From contig NZ_CP069303.1 of the NCBI RefSeq assembly GCF_016839145.1, positions 434,001 to 498,000 of the forward strand: 64,000 nucleotides of DNA, read 5' to 3'. The notes under the pieces are model-generated. The model was not told the DNA's origin, did no database searches, and saw only the letters and a list, made by a program, of their open reading frames with translations. A program made the position numbers and the translations under genes. This DNA is from Shinella sp. PSBB067 (GTDB lineage Bacteria > Pseudomonadota > Alphaproteobacteria > Rhizobiales > Rhizobiaceae). This document shows, one piece after another, positions 1 through 8,385 of the stretch (position 1 is the first letter of the stretch; each line of letters starts with the position of its first letter).

Positions 1-606
1 GATGTCGCGCATGACGAGCGCCGACTTGGTGACGATGGAGACGGGGTGGTTCGCCTTGTCCAGCACCTCGAGGATCTGCCGCATGATGCGCCACTCCTTC
101 TCGATCGGCTGGTAGGGGTCGGTATTGGTGCCGATGGCGATGACGCGCGGCTTGTAGCCGGGCTTGGAAAGCTCCCGTTCCAGGAGCTTCGGCGCATCGG
201 GCTTGGCGAAGAGCTTCGCCTCGAAGTCGAGGCCGGCGGAAAGACCCATGAAGGCATGCGTCGGCCGGGCGAAGCAGTAGATGCAGCCATGCTCGCAGCC
301 GCGATAGGGATTGATCGAGCGGTCGAAGGGAATGTCCGGCGATTCGTTGCGGGTGATGATCGTGCGCGGCTTTTCGACCTGCACCTCCGTGCGGAAGGGC
401 GGAAGCTCCTCCAGCGTCTGCCAGCCGTCGTCGAACGCCTCGCGCGTCACCGGCTCGAAACGCCCCGTGAAATTGAGGCCCGCACCGCGGCCGCGCCGCC
501 GGTCCGCCTCGACGCGCATGCCCGTCTGGGCCATCAGGGCGTCGGCAACGTCCTTCGTGTGGCCGGGTGCCAGCGCACCCTGCCTGAGGCTCACAACATC
601 GTTCAT
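1..606 (-). CDS. PA0069-family radical SAM protein (3' end outside window)
   Basis: The gene reads leftward and runs off the window, so only the first 202 codons are present. The predicted protein carries a radical SAM cluster motif at Cys104, Cys108 and Cys111 (CEHGCIYC), which would bind a 4Fe-4S cluster that cleaves S-adenosylmethionine. The residues around it (INPYRGCEHGCIYCFARPTH) are typical of the PA0069/SplB-like family, whose substrate is unknown. The ATG at 604-606 opens the frame. The glycosyltransferase gene starts 146 bp away on the other strand, so the two promoters must lie in that gap. The family assignment is firm and the function is open. Confidence 0.9.
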   Translation of the reverse strand, partial: MNDVVSLRQGALAPGHTKDVADALMAQTGMRVEADRRRGRGAGLNFTGRFEPVTREAFDDGWQTLEELPPFRTEVQVEKPRTIITRNESPDIPFDRSINPYRGCEHGCIYCFARPTHAFMGLSAGLDFEAKLFAKPDAPKLLERELSKPGYKPRVIAIGTNTDPYQPIEKEWRIMRQILEVLDKANHPVSIVTKSALVMRDI

Positions 607-752
607 GGCTGTCTCCGACGGGGCCGTCTCGCCCCGATTCAATGACTATATTCCTATCGCCGAAATGAGAACATTGCAAGAACAAATTTCCGCGATCCAT
701 CGAACCGACCGGGTGCGGTGGAAATCGATGCTGCGATGCGGTATGGGAAACC

Positions 753-1277
753 ATGCTGACGATCATCATGGAATGCCGGGACAACGAGGCGGAGCTGGCG
801 CAGACGCTGTCGGCGCTGGTCGCGGGCGCGGTCGAGGGGATCGTGCGCGACGTGATCGTGCTCGACCATGGTTCGCGCGACGGCTCCGCCCGGGTGGCGG
901 ATGCCGCGGGCTGCCGTTTTCTCGCTGAATGGGACCTGAAGGAGGTCGTGCAGTCGGCGCGGGGCGACTGGCTGCTGCTGCTGGAGCCCGGTGCCCGGCC
1001 GCTGGCCGGATGGGTCGATGCCGTCGTCGACCATGTCGCGGTCGACCCAAAGCCCGCCCGCTTCGCCATATCCCGCAACCACCGCCGATCCTTCCTTCGG
1101 CGCTTCGGGCGCACGCCGCCGCTGGAAAAGGGCTATCTCGTCAGCAAGCGCGAGGCGGCCGGGACGGCGCGGCGGGGCATGGGGCTCGCCGAGGTCGCGA
1201 AGGGCAGGGCGCGCCAGCTCGTTGCCGAGATCGTGCCCGCCTGGGCGGTGAAGGCGATGCGCGCGGGCCTGCGCTGA
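753..1277 (+). CDS. Small family-2 glycosyltransferase-like protein
   Basis: The 174-residue product begins with a GT-A type N-terminus (MLTIIMECRDNEAELAQTL) and has a DHGSRDGS segment near residue 50, which matches the nucleotide-binding D-x-S-x-D-G pattern of family-2 glycosyltransferases. It is short for the family (usually 230-350 residues), and no clear catalytic DxD/ED region follows. The C-terminus is basic (RRSFLRRFGR, KAMRAGLR) and could touch the membrane. A complete glycosyltransferase activity is therefore uncertain. The gene stands alone between the radical SAM gene and the convergent moaB. Confidence 0.75.
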   Translation: MLTIIMECRDNEAELAQTLSALVAGAVEGIVRDVIVLDHGSRDGSARVADAAGCRFLAEWDLKEVVQSARGDWLLLLEPGARPLAGWVDAVVDHVAVDPKPARFAISRNHRRSFLRRFGRTPPLEKGYLVSKREAAGTARRGMGLAEVAKGRARQLVAEIVPAWAVKAMRAGLR

Positions 1278-1335
1278 CCGTTTCCGCTCCCGCTCAGGGC
1301 AGCTTATCCGCGATTCGGCCTGGTCGCTGGATGTC

Positions 1336-1884
1336 CTAGCCGGCGGAGCGCTTCAGGTGCTCGTCGAGGCGCGGCATGATCTCCACGAAATTGCAGGGCA
1401 TGTGGCGATAGTCCAGCTGCGCCCTGAGGATGCCGTCCCAGGCGTCCTTGCAGGCGCCCGGTGAGCCGGGCAGCACGAAGACGAAGGTGGCGTTGAGGAC
1501 GCCGCCGGTCGCGCGCGACTGGATCGTCGAGGTGCCGATCTTGTCGTAGGAGATACGGTGGAAGACCTCGGAAAAGCCGTCCATGCGCTTCTCGAAGATC
1601 GGTTCCAGCGCCTCCGGCGTCACGTCGCGGCCGGTAAAGCCCGTGCCGCCCGTGGTGATGACCACGTCGATGGCCTCGTCCCGCGTCCAGGCCTCCACCC
1701 GCGCGCGGATCGCGCCGACGTCGTCCGGCTCGATGGCGCGGGCGACGAGCCGGTGGCCGGCCTCCGCGATGCGCGCGGCGAGCGTGTCGCCGGAGCGGTC
1801 GGTCTCGGGCGTGCGCGTGTCGGAGACGGTCAGCACGGCAATGCCGACGGGAATGAAGGGCCGTGTTTCGTCAATCGTCGCCAT
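1336..1884 (-). CDS. moaB: Molybdenum cofactor biosynthesis protein MoaB
   Basis: The 182-residue product is a MogA/MoaB-type molybdopterin adenylyltransferase-like protein of molybdenum cofactor synthesis. The fold starts after a short leader (IPVGIAVLTVSDTR), and the pterin-binding signature TTGGTGFTGRDVTPEA lies at residues 77-92. A second conserved stretch, VFVLPGSPGACKDAW, follows near residue 135. The ATG at 1882-1884 is used because the next gene upstream, ispE, ends at 1871; the 14-bp overlap suggests translational coupling. No other moa genes are in the window. Confidence 0.92.
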   Translation of the reverse strand: MATIDETRPFIPVGIAVLTVSDTRTPETDRSGDTLAARIAEAGHRLVARAIEPDDVGAIRARVEAWTRDEAIDVVITTGGTGFTGRDVTPEALEPIFEKRMDGFSEVFHRISYDKIGTSTIQSRATGGVLNATFVFVLPGSPGACKDAWDGILRAQLDYRHMPCNFVEIMPRLDEHLKRSAG

Positions 1885-2767
1885 CGGTCGCTCCGAGCGT
1901 TGTCGTCGCGGCGAAGAACCAGTGCGGATGCCGCTGAGAAAGCGCCGTCGCCGCTTCCTCCGCCGCTGCCTGTGAAGCATATAGCGCAAAGCAGGTCGCG
2001 CCGGAACCGGACATGCGCACCGCGCGCGCGCCGGTCGCGGCAAGGGCCTCGGAGATCCGCGCGATGTCCGGGCAGAGGCGGCGGGCAGGGGGCTCCAGGT
2101 CGTTGCGCAGGCGGCCGATCGCCGAAAGCCAGTCGGATGGGGCCGTCTCCAGCGCCAGCGCCGGGTTGTGCCGGCAGGCGAGCGCGGTGAAGACGGCGGG
2201 GGTGGAAACGCCGGCCAGCGGATTGGCCAGCACCATGGCCAGCGCCGGCATGGAAACGGGCGTGATGTCCTCCCCGACGCCGCGTGCGACCAGCGGCCGG
2301 CCGGCAAGGCACATGGGCACGTCGGCGCCGAGCCCGAGGGCGAGGGCGTTGTATTCGTCCTGCGGAAGGCGGGCCTGCCAGAGCGCGAGAAGGCCGCGCA
2401 GGGTCGCCGCCGCATCCGCCGAGCCGCCGCCGATGCCGGAGGCGACGGGCAGGTTCTTTTCGAGATGGATATGGACGGGTGGGCCGGCATGGCCGCGGCG
2501 GGCGAGCGCGGCGCGCAGCCGGTCACGGGCGCGGACGACGAGATTGTCTCCCTCGGCCGCCAGCCCGCCGGAAAAGCGGCCGGAAACGGTAAAGCGGTCT
2601 TCCGCCGCCGGCGACAGGCCGAGGCGGTCGCCGAAGGCGGTGAAGGTCACGAGGCTTTCGAGGAGGTGGTAGCCATCCTCGCGCCGGCCGACGACGGCGA
2701 GCGCGAGGTTGATCTTGGCCGGAGCCTCTTCGAGGACGGCGAAGCCCGAAAGGCTGTCGGCAGGCAT
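1871..2767 (-). CDS. ispE: 4-diphosphocytidyl-2-C-methyl-D-erythritol kinase
   Basis: IspE phosphorylates CDP-methylerythritol in the non-mevalonate isoprenoid pathway. The 298-residue protein has the N-terminal substrate motif APAKINLAL, the family sequence GRREDGYHLLESL, and the GHMP-kinase ATP loop PVASGIGGGSADAAATLRGL. A late motif, ARAVRMSGSGATCFAL, completes the family pattern. The gene starts 4 bp after the TPR protein gene ends and overlaps moaB at its 3' end, so the three are probably one transcript. dxs, ispH and a polyprenyl synthase are also in this window. Confidence 0.96.
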   Translation of the reverse strand: MPADSLSGFAVLEEAPAKINLALAVVGRREDGYHLLESLVTFTAFGDRLGLSPAAEDRFTVSGRFSGGLAAEGDNLVVRARDRLRAALARRGHAGPPVHIHLEKNLPVASGIGGGSADAAATLRGLLALWQARLPQDEYNALALGLGADVPMCLAGRPLVARGVGEDITPVSMPALAMVLANPLAGVSTPAVFTALACRHNPALALETAPSDWLSAIGRLRNDLEPPARRLCPDIARISEALAATGARAVRMSGSGATCFALYASQAAAEEAATALSQRHPHWFFAATTTLGATDGDD

Positions 2768-2771
2768 CGCG

Positions 2772-4616
2772 TCAGGACTTGCGGTCTGCCGCCTTGCCTT
2801 CCGGCGCGGTGTTCTGCACGGGCTTGTCGTCCTTGGCTTCGGCGGAGGCCGGCTCGGTCTTCTGGAGCTCCGGCAGGCCGTTTTCGATCTTCAGCTTGAT
2901 CTTCGGGATCTCCGCCTCTTCCGGCTTCAGGCCGAGCGCGCGGTTCCACTGGAAGGTCGCCTCCAGCTTGCGGCCCACGCGCCAGTAGGCATCGCCGAGA
3001 TGGTCGTTGATCGCCGGGTCGCCGGCCTTCAGTTCGGCCGCCCGTTCCAGTTCCACCACCGCGTCGTCGAAGCGGCCCATGCGATAGTAGGCCCAGCCGA
3101 GCGAATCGACGAAATAGCCGTCGTCCGGCTTCAGGCTCACCGCCTTGCGGATCATGTCCAGCCCCTCGCCGAGGTTCATGTTCATGTCCACCCAGGAATA
3201 GCCGAGATAGTTCAGCACCTGCGGCTGGTCGGGGTTGAGCTCCAGCGCCTTGCGGAAGTTCGGCTCGGCCTTTTCCCATTCCTTCAGCCGCTCATAGGCG
3301 ATGGCGCGCTGGAAGAAGATGCTCCAGTGGTTGCGCTGGGGCACGTTGCCGATGACGTCCACGGCCTTGTCGTAGAGCGCGGCCATCGCCTTGTAGTCCT
3401 TGGCGTCGGAAAACACGCTGCCGAGCGCGAGGTAGGAGCGCAGGTCCGCCGGATCGGCGTCGATCAGCGCCTGGAGATGCGTCTTGGCATCCTCCACCTT
3501 GCCGGTGTCGTTGAGGTTGAGGCCGAGCTGCAGCTCGGAAATGCGCCGCATCGGCGACTTTTCCGGCACGGCGCGGTAATATTCGATCGCCTTTTCCGGC
3601 TTCTTCTGCGTCTCGGCGAGGCCGCCCAGAAGCACCAGCACGTCGTCGCTGTCAGGGTCGAGCGCGCGCGCGGCCTGCAGGTAGAGCGAGACGATGTCTT
3701 CCGCCCCGTCGCGGTTCAGCGCGCCGCCGATGGAAAAGAGAACGGCGGCGGCGCCCTGCGCGGCGGTGCGCACCTGCTGTTCCTGCTTTTCGCCCGCCTC
3801 GATGCTCTGGCGCAGCGCCTTCAGCGGCGCATAGCTGGTGATGAAGTTGTCGCCGACGGAAACCGCGTCGAGCGCCTTCTGCTTGTTGCCCTCGCGCGCC
3901 TCCAGGCGCGCCAGCGCCATCACGGCGCGCAGGAACGTGTCGGGTGCGGCGCTCGCGCCGTTGCGGTCGAGGATCGCCTCGTTGAGCCGCGCACGGGCCG
4001 TGGCCTTGTCGCCGGCCGCCGCCGCGAGCGCCCCGGCATGGTAGTTCTTGAAGATGGCGAGCCACTCCGGCCCCTTCATGCCGCCGATCAGCTTGAGCGC
4101 TTCCTTCGGCTTGCCGTCGCCGAACCTGGCCCAGGCGAGCAGCAGGTCGTTCATCATGCGGTCGAGGTCGTTCGGGCCGTTGTAGGCGAGGATCTTTTCC
4201 GCGGTCTTGTATTCACGCTTGCGGATCGCCTCCATGGCGCGCACCACGGAGGTGATGCGCTCGACGGCCGGGTCGTTCTTCAGCGTGTCGGCAAGCTTCA
4301 CGCCTTCGGAGAAGTTGCCGTCCATGAGCTGCGTCACCATGAGTCGCTGCTTGACGTCCGAATTGGTCGGGTCGAACTGCAGCGCGATCTTGTAGAGCGC
4401 GACGGCGGTCTCGTAGTCCTTGTCGAAATCCGCGGTGCGGGCGGCAAGGAACGCGCCGGAGAAGGTGTTGACGCTCGCCGGGTCGAAGGGCGTTTCCTCG
4501 GCGGCGGCCGCTACCGCGGGCTTTTCCTCCGCGAACGCCGCCAGGGGACCGGTGAGCGCGATGCTGGCCGCAAGCGCCACGCCGGAAAGAAGCCGAAGGA
4601 GAAGGGAATGCCGCAT
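2772..4616 (-). CDS. Exported tetratricopeptide repeat protein
   Basis: The 614-residue product has a clear Sec signal peptide at its start (MRHSLLLRLLSGVALAASIA, likely cleaved after AFA near residue 32), which is why the ATG at 4614-4616 is preferred over an in-frame start 186 bp upstream. The rest is a chain of TPR units; well-preserved copies lie in the C-terminal half (for example LNYLGYSWVDMNMNLGEGLD and YFVDSLGWAYYRMGRFDDAV). Such proteins are periplasmic or outer-membrane scaffolds with unknown partners. The gene lies 4 bp upstream of ispE in the same direction, a linkage I recall as common in rhizobia. Confidence 0.9.
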   Translation of the reverse strand: MRHSLLLRLLSGVALAASIALTGPLAAFAEEKPAVAAAAEETPFDPASVNTFSGAFLAARTADFDKDYETAVALYKIALQFDPTNSDVKQRLMVTQLMDGNFSEGVKLADTLKNDPAVERITSVVRAMEAIRKREYKTAEKILAYNGPNDLDRMMNDLLLAWARFGDGKPKEALKLIGGMKGPEWLAIFKNYHAGALAAAAGDKATARARLNEAILDRNGASAAPDTFLRAVMALARLEAREGNKQKALDAVSVGDNFITSYAPLKALRQSIEAGEKQEQQVRTAAQGAAAVLFSIGGALNRDGAEDIVSLYLQAARALDPDSDDVLVLLGGLAETQKKPEKAIEYYRAVPEKSPMRRISELQLGLNLNDTGKVEDAKTHLQALIDADPADLRSYLALGSVFSDAKDYKAMAALYDKAVDVIGNVPQRNHWSIFFQRAIAYERLKEWEKAEPNFRKALELNPDQPQVLNYLGYSWVDMNMNLGEGLDMIRKAVSLKPDDGYFVDSLGWAYYRMGRFDDAVVELERAAELKAGDPAINDHLGDAYWRVGRKLEATFQWNRALGLKPEEAEIPKIKLKIENGLPELQKTEPASAEAKDDKPVQNTAPEGKAADRKS

Positions 4617-4832
4617 CAAGATGCCTTTCGCCGGAAAGTATGGAGTTCGCCCACTACGCCATCGCGCATCATCCTTTAACGCGAAGCGACGCCGTAGAAC
4701 TCGTGAATTGAGGCCATGCATGACAGGTCGTGCCACGACGGCGCCCAAATCAGTCACGGACTCATGACGGTAGAGAATGGCTTTTTTGGCGCGGTGCGGC
4801 AAGAAAATCCTGCCGCGCCGGTTTCGGTGCGA

Positions 4833-5849
4833 TCAGCTCACGCGGGCGATGGAGAAGTCGATGACCTCGAGCAGCGCGCTCTTCCACGGCGAGGCCGGCA
4901 GCGGGGCAAGCGCGTCGCGGGCGATCATGCCGTAGTGCTGGGCGCGCGCGATGGTATCGGCAAGGCCGCCATAGCGGGTGATGAGGCCGAATGCGCGCTC
5001 CAGGTTGGCATCGTCGCTGTTGCCGCCCTCGATGGCCTCGCGCCAGAAGGCGCGGTCTTCCGCCGTGCCGCGCCGCCAGGCGAGGATGACCGGCAGCGTG
5101 ATCTTGCCCTCGCGGAAATCGTCCCCGGTGTTCTTGCCGAGATCGGCGGCCTTGCCGCCATAGTCCAGCGCATCGTCGACGAGCTGGAAGGCAAGGCCGA
5201 GATTCATGCCGTAGGACTTCAGCGCGTTGCGCTCGGCCCGGCTCGTATTGGCGATGATCGGGCCGACTTCGGCGGCGGCGGCAAAGAGCGCGGCCGTCTT
5301 GGCGCGGATGACCTCGAGATAGTCGTCCTCGGTCGTTTCCATGTTCTTGGCGACGGAGAGCTGCAGCACCTCGCCTTCCGCGATCACGGTGGCGGCGGTG
5401 GAGAGCACGTCGAGCGCTTCCAGCGAGCCGACCTCGACCATCATCTTGAAGGCCTGGCCGAGCAGGAAATCGCCGACGAGCACGCTCGCCTGGTTGCCCC
5501 AGATCATGCGGGCGGTGGACTTGCCGCGGCGCATGTCGCTCTCGTCCACCACGTCGTCGTGCAGCAGCGTCGCCGTGTGCATGAACTCGACGCTGGTGGC
5601 GAGCTTGATGTGGTGGTCGCCGTCATAGCCGAACATCGAGGCGGCCGCGAGCGTCAGCATGGGACGCAGGCGCTTGCCGCCGGAGGAGATCAGATGGTTG
5701 GCGACTTCCGGGATCATCTGCACGTCCGAACCGGCCTTCGACAGGATGAGCTGGTTCACCCGCTCCATGTCGGCTTTCGTAAGGTCGACGAGCGGCTTCA
5801 CCGATGCCTGTTTGTTTTTGCCTTCTTCAAGCGGTATCACGACGCCCAA
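4833..5849 (-). CDS. ispB: Octaprenyl/polyprenyl diphosphate synthase
   Basis: This trans-polyprenyl synthase condenses isopentenyl diphosphate onto farnesyl diphosphate to make the quinone side chain. Both aspartate-rich motifs are visible: DDVVDESDMRRG (first) and QLVDDALDY (second), with the GGKRLRP substrate loop upstream. I place the start at a TTG (5847-5849) giving 338 residues, because AGGAG lies nine bases upstream and the mature family begins with a GVVIPLE-like sequence. A TTG twelve codons further upstream (5885) is the alternative. The gene diverges from the DUF2007 gene. Confidence 0.93.
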   Translation of the reverse strand: MGVVIPLEEGKNKQASVKPLVDLTKADMERVNQLILSKAGSDVQMIPEVANHLISSGGKRLRPMLTLAAASMFGYDGDHHIKLATSVEFMHTATLLHDDVVDESDMRRGKSTARMIWGNQASVLVGDFLLGQAFKMMVEVGSLEALDVLSTAATVIAEGEVLQLSVAKNMETTEDDYLEVIRAKTAALFAAAAEVGPIIANTSRAERNALKSYGMNLGLAFQLVDDALDYGGKAADLGKNTGDDFREGKITLPVILAWRRGTAEDRAFWREAIEGGNSDDANLERAFGLITRYGGLADTIARAQHYGMIARDALAPLPASPWKSALLEVIDFSIARVS

Positions 5850-5956
5850 ATGCCCGGACTCCTGTTCATTTTTGTTGAAAGACAATAGAAAGCGGGGCCT
5901 TCTGCGGCAAGAGGCGAATTGTCCCGCTCTCGGAATTAAGGCTGGAAAAGACCGGA

Positions 5957-6178
5957 ATGATCGAACTGATCCGTACCAACGACGCCGTCCTGCTCTCCTT
6001 CGCGGAAAGCCTGATGAAGGAGGCGGGCATCCATTGCCTGATCGCCGACGAGGGCATGAGCATCCTCGAAGGCTCCCTCGGCATGCTGCCGCGCCGCTTC
6101 CTGGTGGAGGCGGACCGCAAGGACGAGGCGCGGCGCATCCTCACGGATGCCGGGCTTGGGGCGGAGCTGCGGCCGTGA
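5957..6178 (+). CDS. DUF2007 domain protein
   Basis: The 73-residue protein is a complete DUF2007 domain: it opens with MIELIRTNDAVLLSFAESL, contains the AGIHCLIADE core, and ends with the PRRFLVEADRKDEARRIL helix. The domain is PII-like in fold and has no assigned reaction; it may sense small molecules. The gene heads a rightward series with the methyltransferase (67 bp downstream) and the S49 peptidase, divergent from the polyprenyl synthase. Confidence 0.9.
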   Translation: MIELIRTNDAVLLSFAESLMKEAGIHCLIADEGMSILEGSLGMLPRRFLVEADRKDEARRILTDAGLGAELRP

Positions 6179-6245
6179 GGGGGGTGGCCTTCGTGTCCTG
6201 CGTCGGGGGCAACCCCGCGCCCTCCGCCGCCGAGACCTCCCGCCC

Positions 6246-7025
6246 ATGACCGTCTGCGAAACCGTCGATGCCTTCCACTACGGCCGCTTCCACCTCGTCC
6301 AGCCGAAGGGCATCGGCCATCGCTCCGGCATGGATGCGATGCTGCTCGCCGCGCTGGTCGCCGGCGAGGGGCCGATGCGGGTTGCCGACCTCGGGGCGGG
6401 GGCGGGCGCGGCCGGCCTTGCCGTCGCCTCGCGCATCGGGACAGCGGAGGTGACGCTCGTCGAGCGTGCGCCGCTGATGGCGGGCTTTGCCCGCAAGACG
6501 CTGGCGCTTGCCGGGAACGCCGCCCTTGCGGGCCGCGTCTCGGTGCTGGAGGCGGATGTCGCGCTCTCGGGCAAGGCGCGCATCGCGGCCGGCCTTCTCG
6601 ACGACGTCTACGACCACGTCATCATGAACCCGCCCTTCAACGACCGCGTCGACAGCCGCACGCCGGATGCCCTGAAGGCGCAGGCTCATGCCATGGACGA
6701 CGACCTCTTCGAGCGCTGGATCAAGACGGCCGGCGCCATCATGAAGCCGGGCGGCCAGCTCTCCCTCATCGCCCGCCCGCAGTCCATCGCCGAGATCATC
6801 GCCGCCTGCGGCCGCCGCTTCGGCGGCATCGAGATCACCGCCCTCCACGCCCGTGCCGGGGAAGTGGCCCTGCGCATCCTCGTCACGGCCATCAAGGGCT
6901 CGCGCAGCAGGCTCTCGCTACGCATGCCGCTCGTCATGCACGAGCCCGGCCAGCACGCTTTCACCCCCTTTGTCGACGACCTCAACAACGGCCTTGCCGC
7001 CTATCCGCGCCTGTCGAGGACCTGA
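6246..7025 (+). CDS. TrmN6-like class I SAM methyltransferase
   Basis: The 259-residue protein has a Rossmann SAM-binding loop (VADLGAGAGAAGLAVASRIG, residues about 46-65) and the catalytic motif NPPF (MNPPFND), which marks N6-adenine or exocyclic amino methyltransferases. It resembles the YfiC/TrmN6 group, which methylates A37 of tRNA-Val in enterobacteria; the exact substrate here is inferred only. The start at 6246 excludes an unrelated N-terminal extension that overlaps the DUF2007 gene in another frame. Confidence 0.88.
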   Translation: MTVCETVDAFHYGRFHLVQPKGIGHRSGMDAMLLAALVAGEGPMRVADLGAGAGAAGLAVASRIGTAEVTLVERAPLMAGFARKTLALAGNAALAGRVSVLEADVALSGKARIAAGLLDDVYDHVIMNPPFNDRVDSRTPDALKAQAHAMDDDLFERWIKTAGAIMKPGGQLSLIARPQSIAEIIAACGRRFGGIEITALHARAGEVALRILVTAIKGSRSRLSLRMPLVMHEPGQHAFTPFVDDLNNGLAAYPRLSRT

Positions 7026-7103
7026 TTTTTCAGGCTTGCCATTGCGTTTTCGCCGGTCGTGCATACATCTGCCGGGCAACCGAACAGGAGACAGGGTCGC
7101 GCG

Positions 7104-7979
7104 ATGGCCGGATTTTTGAAGAGACTGGTGCCGAAGAAGTTCCGCAAGGAAGGGATCGCCATCCCGGTCGTCCGGCTGCAAGGCGCGATCATGGCGGGCG
7201 GCAGCCAGTTCCGGCCGGCGCTGAATCTTGCCGGCGTCGCCACGGCGCTGGAAAAGGCCTTTGCCTACAAGGATGCCCCGGCGGTCGCCATATCCATCAA
7301 TTCGCCCGGCGGCTCGCCGGTGCAGTCGCGGCTGATCTTCCAGCGCATCCGCGATCTTGCGGCCGAGAAGAACAAGCAGGTTCTCGTCTTCGTCGAGGAC
7401 GTCGCGGCCTCCGGCGGCTACATGATCGCGCTGGCCGGCGACGAGATCTTCGCCGATCCCACCTCCATCGTCGGCTCGATCGGCGTCGTCTCGGGCGGCT
7501 TCGGCTTTCCGGAAATGCTGAAGAAGATCGGCGTCGAGCGCCGCGTCTACACCGCCGGCACCAACAAGGCGATCCTCGATCCGTTCCAGCCGGAGCGCGA
7601 GAACGAGATCGAATACCTCAAATCCCTCCAGCTCGAGATCCACCAGGTCTTCATCGACATGGTGAAGGCGCGGCGCGGCGGCAAGCTCGCCGACGACCCG
7701 GACCTCTTCTCAGGCCTGTTCTGGACCGGAACGCGCGGCCGCGCGCTCGGCCTCGTTGACGGGCTTGCCGACATGCGCTCGGAATTGAAGCGCCGCTACG
7801 GGCAGAAGACGCGGCTGGAGCTCGTCTCCGCGCCGAAAGGGCTGTTTGGTCGCAAGGCCCCGGGCGTCGGGGGGCTTTCCGGGGACGTGGCGGAGCGTAT
7901 AGGCTCTGCGGGCGTGGCGGCACTGGCCGGCCTCGCGGAAGAAAAGGCGCTGTGGGGCCGCTTCGGCCTTTCCGGCTAG
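7104..7979 (+). CDS. S49 family serine peptidase (SohB/SppA-like)
   Basis: A 291-residue member of the signal-peptide-peptidase A family. The catalytic serine is Ser103 in the motif VAASGGYMIA, and the general base is probably Lys155 in AGTNKAILDPF; the SPGG loop that shapes the active site is at residues 67-70. It is short, like SohB-type single-domain enzymes, and has no obvious N-terminal membrane anchor, so a cytoplasmic or membrane-peripheral location is likely. A ribosome-binding AGGAG lies upstream of the ATG at 7104. Confidence 0.92.
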   Translation: MAGFLKRLVPKKFRKEGIAIPVVRLQGAIMAGGSQFRPALNLAGVATALEKAFAYKDAPAVAISINSPGGSPVQSRLIFQRIRDLAAEKNKQVLVFVEDVAASGGYMIALAGDEIFADPTSIVGSIGVVSGGFGFPEMLKKIGVERRVYTAGTNKAILDPFQPERENEIEYLKSLQLEIHQVFIDMVKARRGGKLADDPDLFSGLFWTGTRGRALGLVDGLADMRSELKRRYGQKTRLELVSAPKGLFGRKAPGVGGLSGDVAERIGSAGVAALAGLAEEKALWGRFGLSG

Positions 7980-8008
7980 GGCGCCTCCAAGAACAATGGG
8001 GAGGGGCG

Positions 8009-8197
8009 ATGGCCCAGATCATCTTTCTGCTTCTGGTCGTCGGGCTCGCCTGGTACGGCTATCGCAAGTTCGTGACCGATGCCGAGCGCCTGAGCCGCGA
8101 GCGCCGCCGCACCGAGGAGGAGCGCCGAACCGGCGCGAACGGCACCCTCGTCAAGGATCCCGAGACCGGCGAATATCGCCTGCGCCGCGACGAGTAG
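8009..8197 (+). CDS. Small single-span membrane protein
   Basis: The 62-residue protein begins with one hydrophobic helix (IIFLLLVVGLAWYGY) followed by a highly charged arginine/glutamate-rich segment (SRERRRTEEERR) and a short tail (TLVKDPETGEYRLRRDE). I do not know a function. It follows the S49 peptidase by 29 bp and may be co-transcribed. The ATG at 8009 is preceded by GGGGAGGGGCG, a good ribosome site. Confidence 0.8.
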   Translation: MAQIIFLLLVVGLAWYGYRKFVTDAERLSRERRRTEEERRTGANGTLVKDPETGEYRLRRDE

Positions 8198-8385
8198 CGT
8201 TGCGCTGCGCACGTGTCCCGTTGCGGGACCGTCGCAGGGAGGGCGACGTGCCGCGCCGGCACATTAACCACGCCGCGTAAGGTTAACGCCGCATTTATCC
8301 GTTGCGCGCGCCCTCCGCCGTTGCGCCCGCGCGCAGGCGGGCCGATCTGTGGACGAGATACCGCCCGCATTGAACGGAGTTTGCC

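Noticed and set aside
2709..4679. 656-residue open frame antisense to the TPR gene
   Set aside because: Low-complexity composition (His, Arg, Gly, Val) mirrors the TPR codons, and the leftward gene has a signal peptide and clear repeats.
8215..8229. GTCCCG/CGGGAC hairpin as a terminator after the small membrane protein
   Set aside because: A six-base stem without a T-tract is too weak to call.
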